Source: Mycolicibacter engbaekii (GTDB lineage Bacteria > Actinomycetota > Actinomycetes > Mycobacteriales > Mycobacteriaceae). From it: a stretch of 64,000 bases of DNA. Position 1 is the first letter of the stretch, and the number at the start of each line of letters is the position of its first letter. Below the pieces are notes generated by a model, which worked only from the letters and a program-made list of their open reading frames with translations, was not told the origin of the DNA and searched no databases. Positions 52,348 to 60,358 of the stretch are shown here, in pieces. A program made the translations under genes and the position numbers. Where the stretch lies: NCBI RefSeq assembly GCF_002101585.1, contig NZ_LQOT01000057.1, forward strand, positions 1 to 64,000, written 5' to 3'.

Positions 52348-53648
52348 GCACCGGGCACCCCGCGCTGGCGCGCCGCCTGGGCACCACCGACGCGGTGGTG
52401 CTCGGGCTCGGGTCGATGATCGGCGCCGGGATCTTCGCCGCGTTGGGCCCGGCCGCCCGCGCTGCGGGTTCAGGCATGTTGGTCGGGCTGGCGGTGGCGG
52501 CCGTGATCGCCTACTGCAACGCAGTCTCCTCAGCGCGCCTGGCGGCGCTGTATCCGGCCTCCGGCGGCACCTATGTGTATGGGCAGATGCGACTGGGTGA
52601 TTTCTGGGGGTATCTGGCGGGGTGGGGCTTCGTGGTGGGCAAGACTGCGTCGTGCGTTGCGATGGCCCTCACCGTTGGCTCCTATGTGTGGCCCACGCAC
52701 GCCCACGCGGTCGCCGCGGCGGCCGTGGCGGCACTGACGGCTATCAACTACGCCGGCGTGCAAAAATCGGCGTGGCTGACCCGGGCCCTCGTGGCGTTCG
52801 TGCTCGCAGTATTGGCCGCCGTGGTGGTCGCAGCGCTGGTTGTCTCCGGTGCGCCGCCGGCGCCCCAATTCGACCTCACCGGAGCCTCTGCTGCTGGGGT
52901 GCTGCAGGCGGGCGGGCTGCTGTTCTTCGCGTTCGCCGGATATGCGCGCATCGCCACCCTTGGCGAGGAAGTGCGCGACCCGGCCCGCACCATCCCCCGC
53001 GCGATCCCACTGGCACTGGGCATCGCTCTGGCCGTGTACGCGTCTGTCGCGGTGGCGGCGCTGGCGGTCTTGGGACCGGGGCGACTCGCCGAGGCCGCGG
53101 CACCGCTGGCGGAGGTCGTACGTGATGCGGGGGCGGGTTGGATGGCACCCGTGGTACGGGTCGGCGCCGCGGCGGCGGCGCTGGGGTCGCTACTGGCGCT
53201 GTTATTAGGAGTGTCGCGCACCACGTTGGCCATGGCGCGAGACCACCACTTGCCGCATCCGTTGGCCGCCGTTCATCCGAAAACCTTGGTGCCGCATCGT
53301 GCTGAGCTGCTGGTCGGCACCGTGGTGGCGCTGTTGGCAGCGACCGCCGATGTGCGCAGCGCCATCGGCTTTTCCTCGTTCGCGGTGTTGATCTATTACG
53401 CCATCGCTAACGTCTCAGCTTTGACGCTGGCCGCCAACGAACGCCGCCCACCCCGTCTGATTCCGGTGATCGGAGTCATGGGGTGTGTCGTCCTGGCGTC
53501 CGCGCTGCCGCGCACCTCGGTCATCGCCGGGGCTGCGGTCCTTGGTGTCGGCATCCTGGCCTACGGACTGCGCCGTGCTTGGGGCACGGACCACCGACGT
53601 CGCGCCGAATCCGGTGACAGCCCTTCACCGCTGGCAGGCGGAGATTAA
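52290..53648 (+). CDS. APC-superfamily amino acid/cation permease
   Basis: The 452-residue membrane protein has about 12 helices and the APC start AVVLGLGSMIGAGIFAALGP, SSARLAALYPASGGTYVYG, and FAFAGYARIATLGEEVRDPA. The GTG at 52290 is chosen because GGAG lies 5 nt upstream; it overlaps the PadR gene by 58 bp, so later starts are possible. The transported solute cannot be told. It belongs to the PadR-controlled cluster. Confidence 0.8.
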   Translation: MRRAGCAGPRGHRPRGETISTGHPALARRLGTTDAVVLGLGSMIGAGIFAALGPAARAAGSGMLVGLAVAAVIAYCNAVSSARLAALYPASGGTYVYGQMRLGDFWGYLAGWGFVVGKTASCVAMALTVGSYVWPTHAHAVAAAAVAALTAINYAGVQKSAWLTRALVAFVLAVLAAVVVAALVVSGAPPAPQFDLTGASAAGVLQAGGLLFFAFAGYARIATLGEEVRDPARTIPRAIPLALGIALAVYASVAVAALAVLGPGRLAEAAAPLAEVVRDAGAGWMAPVVRVGAAAAALGSLLALLLGVSRTTLAMARDHHLPHPLAAVHPKTLVPHRAELLVGTVVALLAATADVRSAIGFSSFAVLIYYAIANVSALTLAANERRPPRLIPVIGVMGCVVLASALPRTSVIAGAAVLGVGILAYGLRRAWGTDHRRRAESGDSPSPLAGGD

Positions 53649-53707
53649 GCCGGGGCGATGTTGCCAGCGGTCGCAGAGACCGTGTACGAGACGAAAGGCA
53701 AACGCTC

Positions 53708-54195
53708 ATGGACCGACAGAGTTCCTGGCTCACCCGGTTAACCGCGACCCGCGGGATCGCGGCGGTGCTGCTCGTCCGGCTCTACGTTGGGCTGGTGTTC
53801 GCCTGCGAGGGAATCCTGAAGTTTCTGCGGCCGGACGCCTTGGGAACCGGCGCTTCGACAGGGCCGGTATCCCCGCGCCCGGCTTCTTTGCCTCTTTCGA
53901 TGGCGTCTTCGAAATCGCCTGCGGTGTACTGATTCTGGCCGGGTTGCTTACGCGGCTGGCTGCCATCCCGATGGTCATCGACATGCTCGGGGCGCTACTG
54001 ATCACCAAGGTGCCGATCCTGTGGGGTCAGGCCACGCTGTTCTGCACGCAGCGCGGCTGGTGGGACTTCATTCACGAATCCCGCGTCGATCTGGCCCAGC
54101 TGTGCGGCAGCGCCTTTCTGCTCATCGTCGGCGCCGGCGCCATCTCCCTCGATACCCGCCTGCTCTTCGCCGCCCGGCGACGTCCACGCCGCTAA
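53708..54195 (+). pseudogene. DoxX-family membrane protein, split by one frameshift
   Basis: The ATG frame gives RLYVGLVFACEGILKFLRPD and then leaves the family sequence at about 53845. One more base (G-run around 53842-53850) would continue into RFDRAGIPAPGFFASFDGVF and four membrane helices up to LLFAARRRPRR. DoxX-like proteins take part in redox and stress functions at the membrane. The gene ends 13 bp before the convergent second PadR gene. Confidence 0.65.
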
Positions 54196-54208
54196 GCCCC
54201 AACCCGTG

Positions 54209-54502
54209 CTACCCGAGCAGCTCACGGGCTAGCTCTTCCAATGCCTTGCGGTCTTGGCGCAGGGCCCGCTTGCCCGCAGGCGTAGCGCGGTACACCCGCC
54301 GGATCCGGCCATCGAGCAGCTGCTGCTCAGAAGTCAGCAGCCCCTCCGACTCCAAGCGGTGCAGTGTCGGATACAACGTGCCGGGGCTGATCTCGTAGCC
54401 GTGGCGAGCCAGCTCTTGGGTGATCCACGCCCCGTGGATCTCGTGCTCAGCGGCATGATGCAGGATGTGCAACTTGACCGCGCCGCGCTGAAACTCACGC
54501 AT
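54209..54502 (-). CDS. PadR-family regulator, second copy
   Basis: The 97-residue regulator reads VKLHILHHAAEHEIHGAWIT, ARHGYEISPGTLYPTLHRLE and LDGRIRRVYRATPAGKRALR, with the same layout as the PadR at 52039. The ATG at 54502 is chosen because AAGGAG lies 9 nt upstream and the N-terminus then equals that of the first copy. It faces the permease/DoxX cluster. Operator-like sequence CCGATATCGG lies upstream of its start. Confidence 0.83.
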   Translation of the reverse strand: MREFQRGAVKLHILHHAAEHEIHGAWITQELARHGYEISPGTLYPTLHRLESEGLLTSEQQLLDGRIRRVYRATPAGKRALRQDRKALEELARELLG

Positions 54503-54532
54503 CACCCGCAACTCCTTCCAGCACAGTGACAA

Positions 54533-54842
54533 AGCCGATATCGGTATCCGATCTTATCGGTGATCACCATGGGCTCTGCCGCCACCTGCCCTTACTTTCC
54601 CAGGGGTTGCACACCCCGTATCCGGCCAAGACTCGCGGCAACGAGTCGGGAAGGCCTCTCATCAAGCCACCGAAGCAAGACCCGGCCGGGCCGCCGCCCA
54701 TGGCCAGGTGGACAGATCCCGCGAAGAACACCCTGCATGGGGCCAGGCGATTCAAGAGTCACACCCAATCAGGACGGCAACACCGATCCTGTCAGCCGCA
54801 CCACACCAGCCCCACAAATACTTACAGGCGATTCAGGGATCC
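54533..54842. other. 310-bp intergenic region with PadR operator, otherwise empty
   Basis: No frame with coding character is seen. The left end holds the perfect palindrome CCGATATCGG (54535-54544) and CCGATA-N14-TATCGG (54535-54560), close to the TATCG/CGATA elements in front of the iron-transport-like gene, and probably controls the second PadR gene. The remainder follows the MMPL gene's 3' end and shows no clear terminator. Confidence 0.55.
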
Positions 54843-57800
54843 TCACGGTGGAGGTGGGGTGAAACGCGGTGTGTTGGGCCACCAGCTGGCTTCGCGCAGG
54901 AGTGTGGCGATGGCGGGGACGGTGAGGGTGCGAACGAGGAATGTGTCGAGTAGGAGTCCGCAGCCGATGATGAGGCCGACTTGGATCATGATCGCGATGG
55001 ACCCGAACATCAGTCCGAACATGCTGGCGGCGAAGATGATTCCGGCCGAGGTGATGACCGAGCCGGTGCGGGCGACGGTGCGCAGTACCCCTACGCGAAT
55101 GTTGTGTTTGGATTCCTCCCGCAGCCGTGAGACGAGCAGCATGTTGTAGTCGGCGCCGACGGCTACCAGGATGATGAAAGCCAGCAACGGGACGGGCCAG
55201 GCGATTTCGTAGCCGAGTCCCCATTGGAAGACCAGCACTCCGATGCCCAGTGAGGCCAGGTAGTTCAGCACGACCGTCCCCAGCAGGTACAGCGGGGCGA
55301 GCAGAGCGCGCAAGAGCAGGACGAGGATGAGTCCGACGATGACCAGGGTGCTGATGGCCAGTTGAGTGAAGTCAGCCGACAGCAGCCGCTGGATGTCGGA
55401 GTTGACGGCGGGAAACCCGGCAACGGCGATGGTGGCGTTGGCCAAGGTGGTGTTGGGGCGGGCGGTGTCGGCGGTCTCGACGATCTGCTGGGCGAGGGTG
55501 ATCGCCTGCGCGCTGTAGGGGTCGTAGCTGGATTCGACGACAAAGCGGGCGGTTTTGCCATCGGGTGAGAGGAATTGTTCGGCGACGTCGGTGAATTGAC
55601 GGTTATCGAAGGCACTGGCGGGCAGGTAGAAACCGCTCGCTGCGTCAGAGCCGGCGCTGGCGCGGGCCGAGTTCTGCAGTTGGGCCGCGACCTGGCCCAT
55701 CCGAGCCAGCATTTCGATGTTGCTGTCGGCCAGGGCGTGCACACCGGCGGCCAGCGCTTGCGCCCCGGAAGCGAGTTGGCCGATGCCCTCTTGGAGCCGG
55801 CCGATGTTGCCGGCCGGGTCCGCGGGATCACCCTGGGTTCCGAAGGCCTTGTCGAGTGCTGCGGCAGCGACTTGTATGTCGGCAAGGGTGCCGGCAATGG
55901 TGGCGTCGGTGTCAGGGTTGTAGCGATCGCCGAGGGTGGCGACTTCGGTGAAGAATCCGTTATCGCGCAAACTCACCAGGATCTGGACCTGGTCACGGAT
56001 CTGGGCGCATTGCGGCGTGGTGGCACACCACTCGGAAGTGTTCAGGCCATCGATGAGGGGGGCCAGCACAGCGAGGGCGGTTTCGGCTTGATTCGCCCGA
56101 GACCGCAGTCCGGGGCCGGATTGGATGGCTTGGTCGACGGTGGGTGCGGTGGCCGAAAGTTCTTGCAGCAACGGTCGAGATGACCACAGCAGGGTGTCAC
56201 CGGATTGGGCTCGGGCCAGTACGCCCGACAGCGGGGTCAAGATCGCGTGCAGGGCGGCATCGAGCTGGGCCAGGCCGCCGGCGAGTTGATCGGCGCCGTC
56301 GGTGAGTTGGGCGAGGTCGCCTTTTCGTGCGTCGCCGTCGGCGACGGCGTCGGCCATCTTGTCGCCGATCTGCCTGTTCTGCCAGGACAGTTGGGCTTGT
56401 TCGAGGCGGGTGCCGGTGGGGCGGGTTATGCCGACGACTTTGGTGACCCCGGGTACTTGGGCGACCCGGGAGGCCATCTCGTCGAGGTCGGCCAGACCTT
56501 TGCTGGTGCGCATGTCGTCGGGGTTTTCCACGACGAGAAATTCGGTGATGACGACGTCTTTGGGGAAGTGGCGATCCAGCAGTTGGTAACCCTGGTTGCT
56601 GGCGGTGGTGGCAGGCTGGCCTTTGCGGTCGTCGTAGCTGATCTTCATCGTGGTCGCGACCGCAGAGAGGGCCAGCAGGATCACCAGGCTCATGGCCAGC
56701 AGCGGCACCGGCCGGCGGACCACCGCGACAGCGACACTGTTCCAGTAGCGGCGGGTTCGATCGGATTTCGGCTCGCCGATTCCACGGCGGGCTGCCAGCG
56801 CCAGCACCGGCGGCAACAAGGTGACGGTGGCCAGGAATCCGACCAGCACGGCGACCGCGCAGGCCGGGCCGAGCCCAGCGAAGACACTGAGGCGAGCGAA
56901 AACCATGGCAAAAAAGGCCAGCGCAACGGTGGCCGCCGAAGCCAGGATCACGCGGCCGATGCTGGCGGTGGCATGAATGACGGCCTGATCGGCGGGGACG
57001 TGTGCGCGGCGCTGTTCGTGGTAGCGGCTGATCAAAAACACCGTGTAGTCGGTGCCCGCCCCGAGCAGGATCACGGTCATGAACGCCACGGTGAACTGCG
57101 AGACGGGCATGCCACTCTGGCCGAGGGCAGACAGCACCCCACGGCCGACGGCCAGGCTGACCCCGATCACCAGTAGGGGCAACAAGGCGGTAAACACCGA
57201 CCGGTAGACGATCAGCAGGATCAGTGCGATCAACGCGGCGGTGGCGATCGAAATCAGCAGCAGGTCGTGTTCGGCGGCGGCGATCTGGTCGTTGAAGGTG
57301 GCCGCCGGGCCCGTCACGTACACCGTCGTCGGTGAACCGGCGAATACGCCGGCGGCGATGTCGCGTACGGCTTGGACGGATTCGGCGGCCTTGGGGTCAC
57401 CCAGGGTGCCGGCCACACCCACCGGCAGATACCAGGCTTTTCCATCCGAACTGGTTGCATGCGCCGCGGTGACGGGGTCGGCGAGCAGATCTTGAACCAG
57501 CAAGACATGGTCGGTATCGGCGCGCAGCTGCACCACCAACTGCTCATAACGGTCACGCACCGGCGCGGTTAAGCCGTCGGGGTCTTCCATCGCCACGACC
57601 AGCATCGTTTTGGAGCCCTGTTCACCGAAGGCCGCGCTCATGCGGTCCACGGTTTGAAACGACGCGGCGTCGCGGGGGATCAGGTTCACCGACTGCTGCC
57701 GCACCACCGTTTCCAGCTGCGGGAACACCAGTGCCAGCAGCACGGCGGCGGCGATCCAGCCGCCGATGACCAGTGCTTTATGACGCACCGTGAACCCGGC

Positions 57801-57875
57801 CAGCACCGCGAGCCGGCTGCTGTACTCACTGGATTCGCCCGGACCGGCCACAGCGTTGCGGGGCCGGCGTGACAT
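54843..57875 (-). CDS. MMPL-family RND transporter
   Basis: The 1010-residue protein has the MMPL layout: TM1 (LAVLAGFTVRHKALVIGGWI), a large outer domain, TM2-6 with the proton-relay motif LLGAGTDYTVFLISRYHEQR, a second outer loop with helical repeats (QLTDGADQLAGGLAQLDAAL), and TM8-12 with VGADYNMLLVSRLREES. Such transporters export lipids or siderophores in mycobacteria. No mmpS partner is seen. The helical second loop with LASGAQALAAGVHAL resembles YhgE/MmpL13-type proteins. The ATG at 57875 (MSRRPRNAVAG) was preferred; the frame opens at 57947. Confidence 0.88.
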   Translation of the reverse strand: MSRRPRNAVAGPGESSEYSSRLAVLAGFTVRHKALVIGGWIAAAVLLALVFPQLETVVRQQSVNLIPRDAASFQTVDRMSAAFGEQGSKTMLVVAMEDPDGLTAPVRDRYEQLVVQLRADTDHVLLVQDLLADPVTAAHATSSDGKAWYLPVGVAGTLGDPKAAESVQAVRDIAAGVFAGSPTTVYVTGPAATFNDQIAAAEHDLLLISIATAALIALILLIVYRSVFTALLPLLVIGVSLAVGRGVLSALGQSGMPVSQFTVAFMTVILLGAGTDYTVFLISRYHEQRRAHVPADQAVIHATASIGRVILASAATVALAFFAMVFARLSVFAGLGPACAVAVLVGFLATVTLLPPVLALAARRGIGEPKSDRTRRYWNSVAVAVVRRPVPLLAMSLVILLALSAVATTMKISYDDRKGQPATTASNQGYQLLDRHFPKDVVITEFLVVENPDDMRTSKGLADLDEMASRVAQVPGVTKVVGITRPTGTRLEQAQLSWQNRQIGDKMADAVADGDARKGDLAQLTDGADQLAGGLAQLDAALHAILTPLSGVLARAQSGDTLLWSSRPLLQELSATAPTVDQAIQSGPGLRSRANQAETALAVLAPLIDGLNTSEWCATTPQCAQIRDQVQILVSLRDNGFFTEVATLGDRYNPDTDATIAGTLADIQVAAAALDKAFGTQGDPADPAGNIGRLQEGIGQLASGAQALAAGVHALADSNIEMLARMGQVAAQLQNSARASAGSDAASGFYLPASAFDNRQFTDVAEQFLSPDGKTARFVVESSYDPYSAQAITLAQQIVETADTARPNTTLANATIAVAGFPAVNSDIQRLLSADFTQLAISTLVIVGLILVLLLRALLAPLYLLGTVVLNYLASLGIGVLVFQWGLGYEIAWPVPLLAFIILVAVGADYNMLLVSRLREESKHNIRVGVLRTVARTGSVITSAGIIFAASMFGLMFGSIAIMIQVGLIIGCGLLLDTFLVRTLTVPAIATLLREASWWPNTPRFTPPPP

Positions 57876-57974
57876 GGTTGCCGTGCCCGCACCGTTGTCC
57901 GCACTCACTGCGCCTGCGCCCACACAAGACGCTGCCACCGGCCACAAGGTCCTGGCCGACGACGACGAAGATCC

Positions 57975-58409
57975 TTAGTTGGGGGTCGTTGCACCGGCAT
58001 TGTCGTCCTCGTCGTCGGGGATGTCGTGGCGGACCACCTTGACCCTGCCGTGCGGCAGGCACGCCATGTAACCGTGGTGTTTGCCGTAGAGCTCCCAGGC
58101 GGTGGCGCGCTCGTTGGCGCTGACCTCGATGCGCAGGCCGTTGGAGAAGCTCAGGAGTAGCCGACCGGAATCGTCGTGGCATGCCTTTGTACACACCGCA
58201 CCCGCCAGATCCAGTAGCGGACGTTGGTGGGCGGCGACCTCGCGCGGGTCGATGAGCACTTCCTCGGCCGGAAACTCACCGTTAGCGGGCAGGGCAAGCC
58301 ACAGCAGGCAACTGATGACCACCTCGTTGGCGTCATCGAAGCTCAACACCAGATCGCCCTGCAACGACATCCGCTGCACGGTGCAACCTTCGATCCACGT
58401 GGTGTACAT
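57975..58409 (-). CDS. DUF6188-like small protein
   Basis: The 144-residue protein has GCTVQRMSLQGDLVLSFDDA, a central beta-rich domain and the end SNERATAWELYGKHHGYMA, features I associate with DUF6188. The Trp-Glu-Leu-x-Gly motif is the clearest. It ends in an acidic tail. Function is unknown. It lies 99 bp upstream of the MMPL gene on the same strand and has a 17-bp palindrome 50 bp before its start. Confidence 0.6.
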   Translation of the reverse strand: MYTTWIEGCTVQRMSLQGDLVLSFDDANEVVISCLLWLALPANGEFPAEEVLIDPREVAAHQRPLLDLAGAVCTKACHDDSGRLLLSFSNGLRIEVSANERATAWELYGKHHGYMACLPHGRVKVVRHDIPDDEDDNAGATTPN

Positions 58410-58458
58410 CGCGCACCTCCGTCGACGCCCAACCGGTCTGCACTGAAATGGTACGGCA

Positions 58459-58475
58459 AGTAGCGCTGCGCTACT
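58459..58475. promoter_or_regulatory. 17-bp palindrome upstream of the DUF6188-like gene
   Basis: AGTAGCG-CTG-CGCTACT is a perfect inverted repeat about 50-66 bp upstream of the start at 58409 and 24 bp from the end of the thioesterase gene. The position fits an operator, or a terminator of the thioesterase transcript. Confidence 0.45.
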
Positions 58476-58499
58476 AGCAATAGCGTTACGGGCTGCGGG

Positions 58500-59057
58500 T
58501 CAGGACTCCGGATCGCTCGGCGCCCCGTTGTCCCCGAGCCGCCGAAGAAGATGCTCGAACGCTGCTACGTCGCCATAGGCGGCGAAGTGATCGGCGGTGA
58601 CCACGACGAACACCGCTTTTGCGGTGAATCGGGTGGTCCCTTCGGGGTCGGTGCCGGTCGCGCCGATGTGCAGCACGCGGCCTTCCCGGGTGGCGATGTG
58701 CGCGGTGATGCGGTGGGATCGATGCAGCATGACCGGCTGGAGGTATTCGACGGTCAGGCTGCGTGTCACAGCGGGCGCGCCGGCAATCCACAGCGCGAAC
58801 CCCAATACGTCGTCGCAGGCGGCGGCGATCGCCCCGCCGTGCGCCAGACCGGGCGCCCCGATGTGGCGTTCGTCGAAGGTCACGTCCGCGTACACCGTGT
58901 CGCCGCTGCGGTAAACCATCAGCTGCAGACCGTGCGGATTCTGCGGCCCGCAACCCATACACGTCGGAGTGTGAGCGGGCAGCAGCTCAGGTCGTGCCGC
59001 ACCCGAGCGGCCGGACGCGACGTCTTGATGTAATGAGTGATCGGCCACCAACGACAC
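58500..59057 (-). CDS. Hotdog-fold thioesterase (PaaI family)
   Basis: The 185-residue protein shows the PaaI-like start TPTCMGCGPQNPHGLQL and the active-site helix LAHGGAIAAACDDVLGFAL with the conserved His-Gly-Gly. The following strand SLTVEYLQPVMLHRSHRITA is typical. It hydrolyses acyl-CoA thioesters; the acyl group is unknown. The GTG at 59057 is the first start. It is divergent from a TetR gene, with a perfect 16-bp palindrome between them. Confidence 0.83.
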   Translation of the reverse strand: MSLVADHSLHQDVASGRSGAARPELLPAHTPTCMGCGPQNPHGLQLMVYRSGDTVYADVTFDERHIGAPGLAHGGAIAAACDDVLGFALWIAGAPAVTRSLTVEYLQPVMLHRSHRITAHIATREGRVLHIGATGTDPEGTTRFTAKAVFVVVTADHFAAYGDVAAFEHLLRRLGDNGAPSDPES

Positions 59058-59083
59058 CTTCGGTACGAACAGTTTCGCTGCGC

Positions 59084-59099
59084 TACCGTTGGTACGGTA
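59084..59099. promoter_or_regulatory. Probable TetR operator (TACCGT-TGGT-ACGGTA)
   Basis: The perfect inverted repeat with 4-bp spacer lies 26 bp upstream of the thioesterase start and 63 bp upstream of the divergent tetR start, the usual place for the operator of a TetR repressor that controls both genes. Confidence 0.6.
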
Positions 59100-59162
59100 C
59101 CCGCTACGCGCGGGAACGCGCGCAATTGGTCGGGAATCTGGAATGAAGCGAGGTGAGCGGGT

Positions 59163-59852
59163 GTGAGCAGCGAGCAGGTACCGCCGGCCCCCGATGACGA
59201 CGATATTGACCCCCGCCGGACCCGGTCACGCAACCGCTTGCTCGACGCCGCGACCGCGCTGCTCAGCAGCGGTGGCATCGAAGCCGTCACCATCGAGGCG
59301 GTCACCAAGGCTTCCAAGGTGGCCCGCACCACCCTCTACCGCCATTTCGGCAGCTCATCGCAGTTGCTCGCGGCCACCTTCGAGCGACTTCTACCTCAAG
59401 TGACCCCACCCGGGCCGGCCAGTGGGACACTGCGCGAACGGCTCATCGAACTGCTCACCCGGCAGGCCGCGCTGTTCGCCGACGCCCCAGCCCACATCAC
59501 CATGCTGGCCTGGCTCGCCCTGGGCCCGACCACAATCGATCACGCCAGCACCGAACATGCCCCGCAGGCGCTGCGAGCGCGGGTCATCAACCAATACCGG
59601 CAGCCCTTCGACGCCATCCTGCAAGACATTGAGGCCGCTGCTGAATTCGACGGCCTGGACCCGGATCTCGCACTGTGCCAACTCATCGGACCACTCGCGT
59701 TCGCACGAATGACCGGCCTGCGATCCATCACCGCACACGACTGCGCCCGCATCGTCGACGACTTCCTGGCCACTCACCGACCCCAGGAAGCCCAACCCGC
59801 AGTTCCAGAGCCCGACGGCCAAAGGGTCACAGACGACAACCGCCCGGGGTGA
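59163..59852 (+). CDS. TetR-family transcriptional regulator
   Basis: The 229-residue regulator has the helix-turn-helix RNRLLDAATALLSSGGIEAV and VTKASKVARTTLYRHFGSSS at about 22-66 and a TetR_C-type ligand domain. The GTG start at 59163 follows GAGGTGAGCGG. It is divergent from the thioesterase gene and probably represses it through the palindrome between them. Confidence 0.85.
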   Translation: MSSEQVPPAPDDDDIDPRRTRSRNRLLDAATALLSSGGIEAVTIEAVTKASKVARTTLYRHFGSSSQLLAATFERLLPQVTPPGPASGTLRERLIELLTRQAALFADAPAHITMLAWLALGPTTIDHASTEHAPQALRARVINQYRQPFDAILQDIEAAAEFDGLDPDLALCQLIGPLAFARMTGLRSITAHDCARIVDDFLATHRPQEAQPAVPEPDGQRVTDDNRPG

Positions 59853-59963
59853 GCCTCTCCCGGGGCGCCGCAATCAGTGCAACCGGGCAGGCGACTGGAG
59901 CAACGGGCCGGGGATGGCAGCCGCTCAACCCCTAGGCGGGCACACCGTGCGATTCGATCGTTC

Positions 59964-60000
59964 CCGATTAGGCTGATCGGCACAGGACGCACCTAATCGG
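59964..60000. promoter_or_regulatory. Inverted repeat (CCGATTAGG ... CCTAATCGG) upstream of the secretion module
   Basis: Two perfect 9-bp arms (59964-59972 and 59992-60000) are separated by 19 bp and end 16 bp before the start of the small secretion-type gene. Centre-to-centre spacing of 28 bp suits two dimers or a looped operator. No binding protein can be named. Confidence 0.5.
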
Positions 60001-60016
60001 TAACAGTCATACACAT

Positions 60017-60352
60017 ATGCTCGCGACCCCAGATAAGCCCACCGTGACCGTTTCGGCCTGGCAGTCCAGCGGCGCGGCCACGAGTGCGGTGAACGCAGGG
60101 ATGAACACGACCGGCACCTCCTGCAAATCCCGGATGGCCGCCAGCGGGGGCAAGCTCATCAAGGCGGCGAGCGACTATGAGAACCAGGACGACCAAGGCG
60201 CCGCCACCTTGACTGCGGTCGGCTCGCACCTTCCCGTCGCCTCTGGCACCGATGGCGGTGCCGGCGTCCTGCAGCGGGGATTCACTCCGCTGGTCCCGCG
60301 CAGCTCCGGTGGCGATGGCGGCGCAGCCGGCGGGTTCGGGACGCCGAGGTAG
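60017..60352 (+). CDS. Small type VII secretion substrate-like protein
   Basis: The 111-residue protein is Ala/Gly/Ser-rich with a predicted helical hairpin (SAWQSSGAATSAVNAGMNTT; LIKAASDYENQDDQGAATLT), the shape of WXG100/EspC-type proteins, and a Tyr-x3-Asp (YENQD) C-terminal to the second helix that resembles the YxxxD/E export signal. It is followed after 6 bp by a WXG-containing hydrolase, an arrangement repeated in mycobacterial genomes. The export is inferred. Confidence 0.65.
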   Translation: MLATPDKPTVTVSAWQSSGAATSAVNAGMNTTGTSCKSRMAASGGKLIKAASDYENQDDQGAATLTAVGSHLPVASGTDGGAGVLQRGFTPLVPRSSGGDGGAAGGFGTPR

Positions 60353-60358
60353 TTGGCA

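Noticed and set aside
54526..55149. Plus-strand frame between the second PadR and the MMPL gene
   Set aside because: Its second half is antisense to the MMPL gene and the first half lacks coding character; no start signal.
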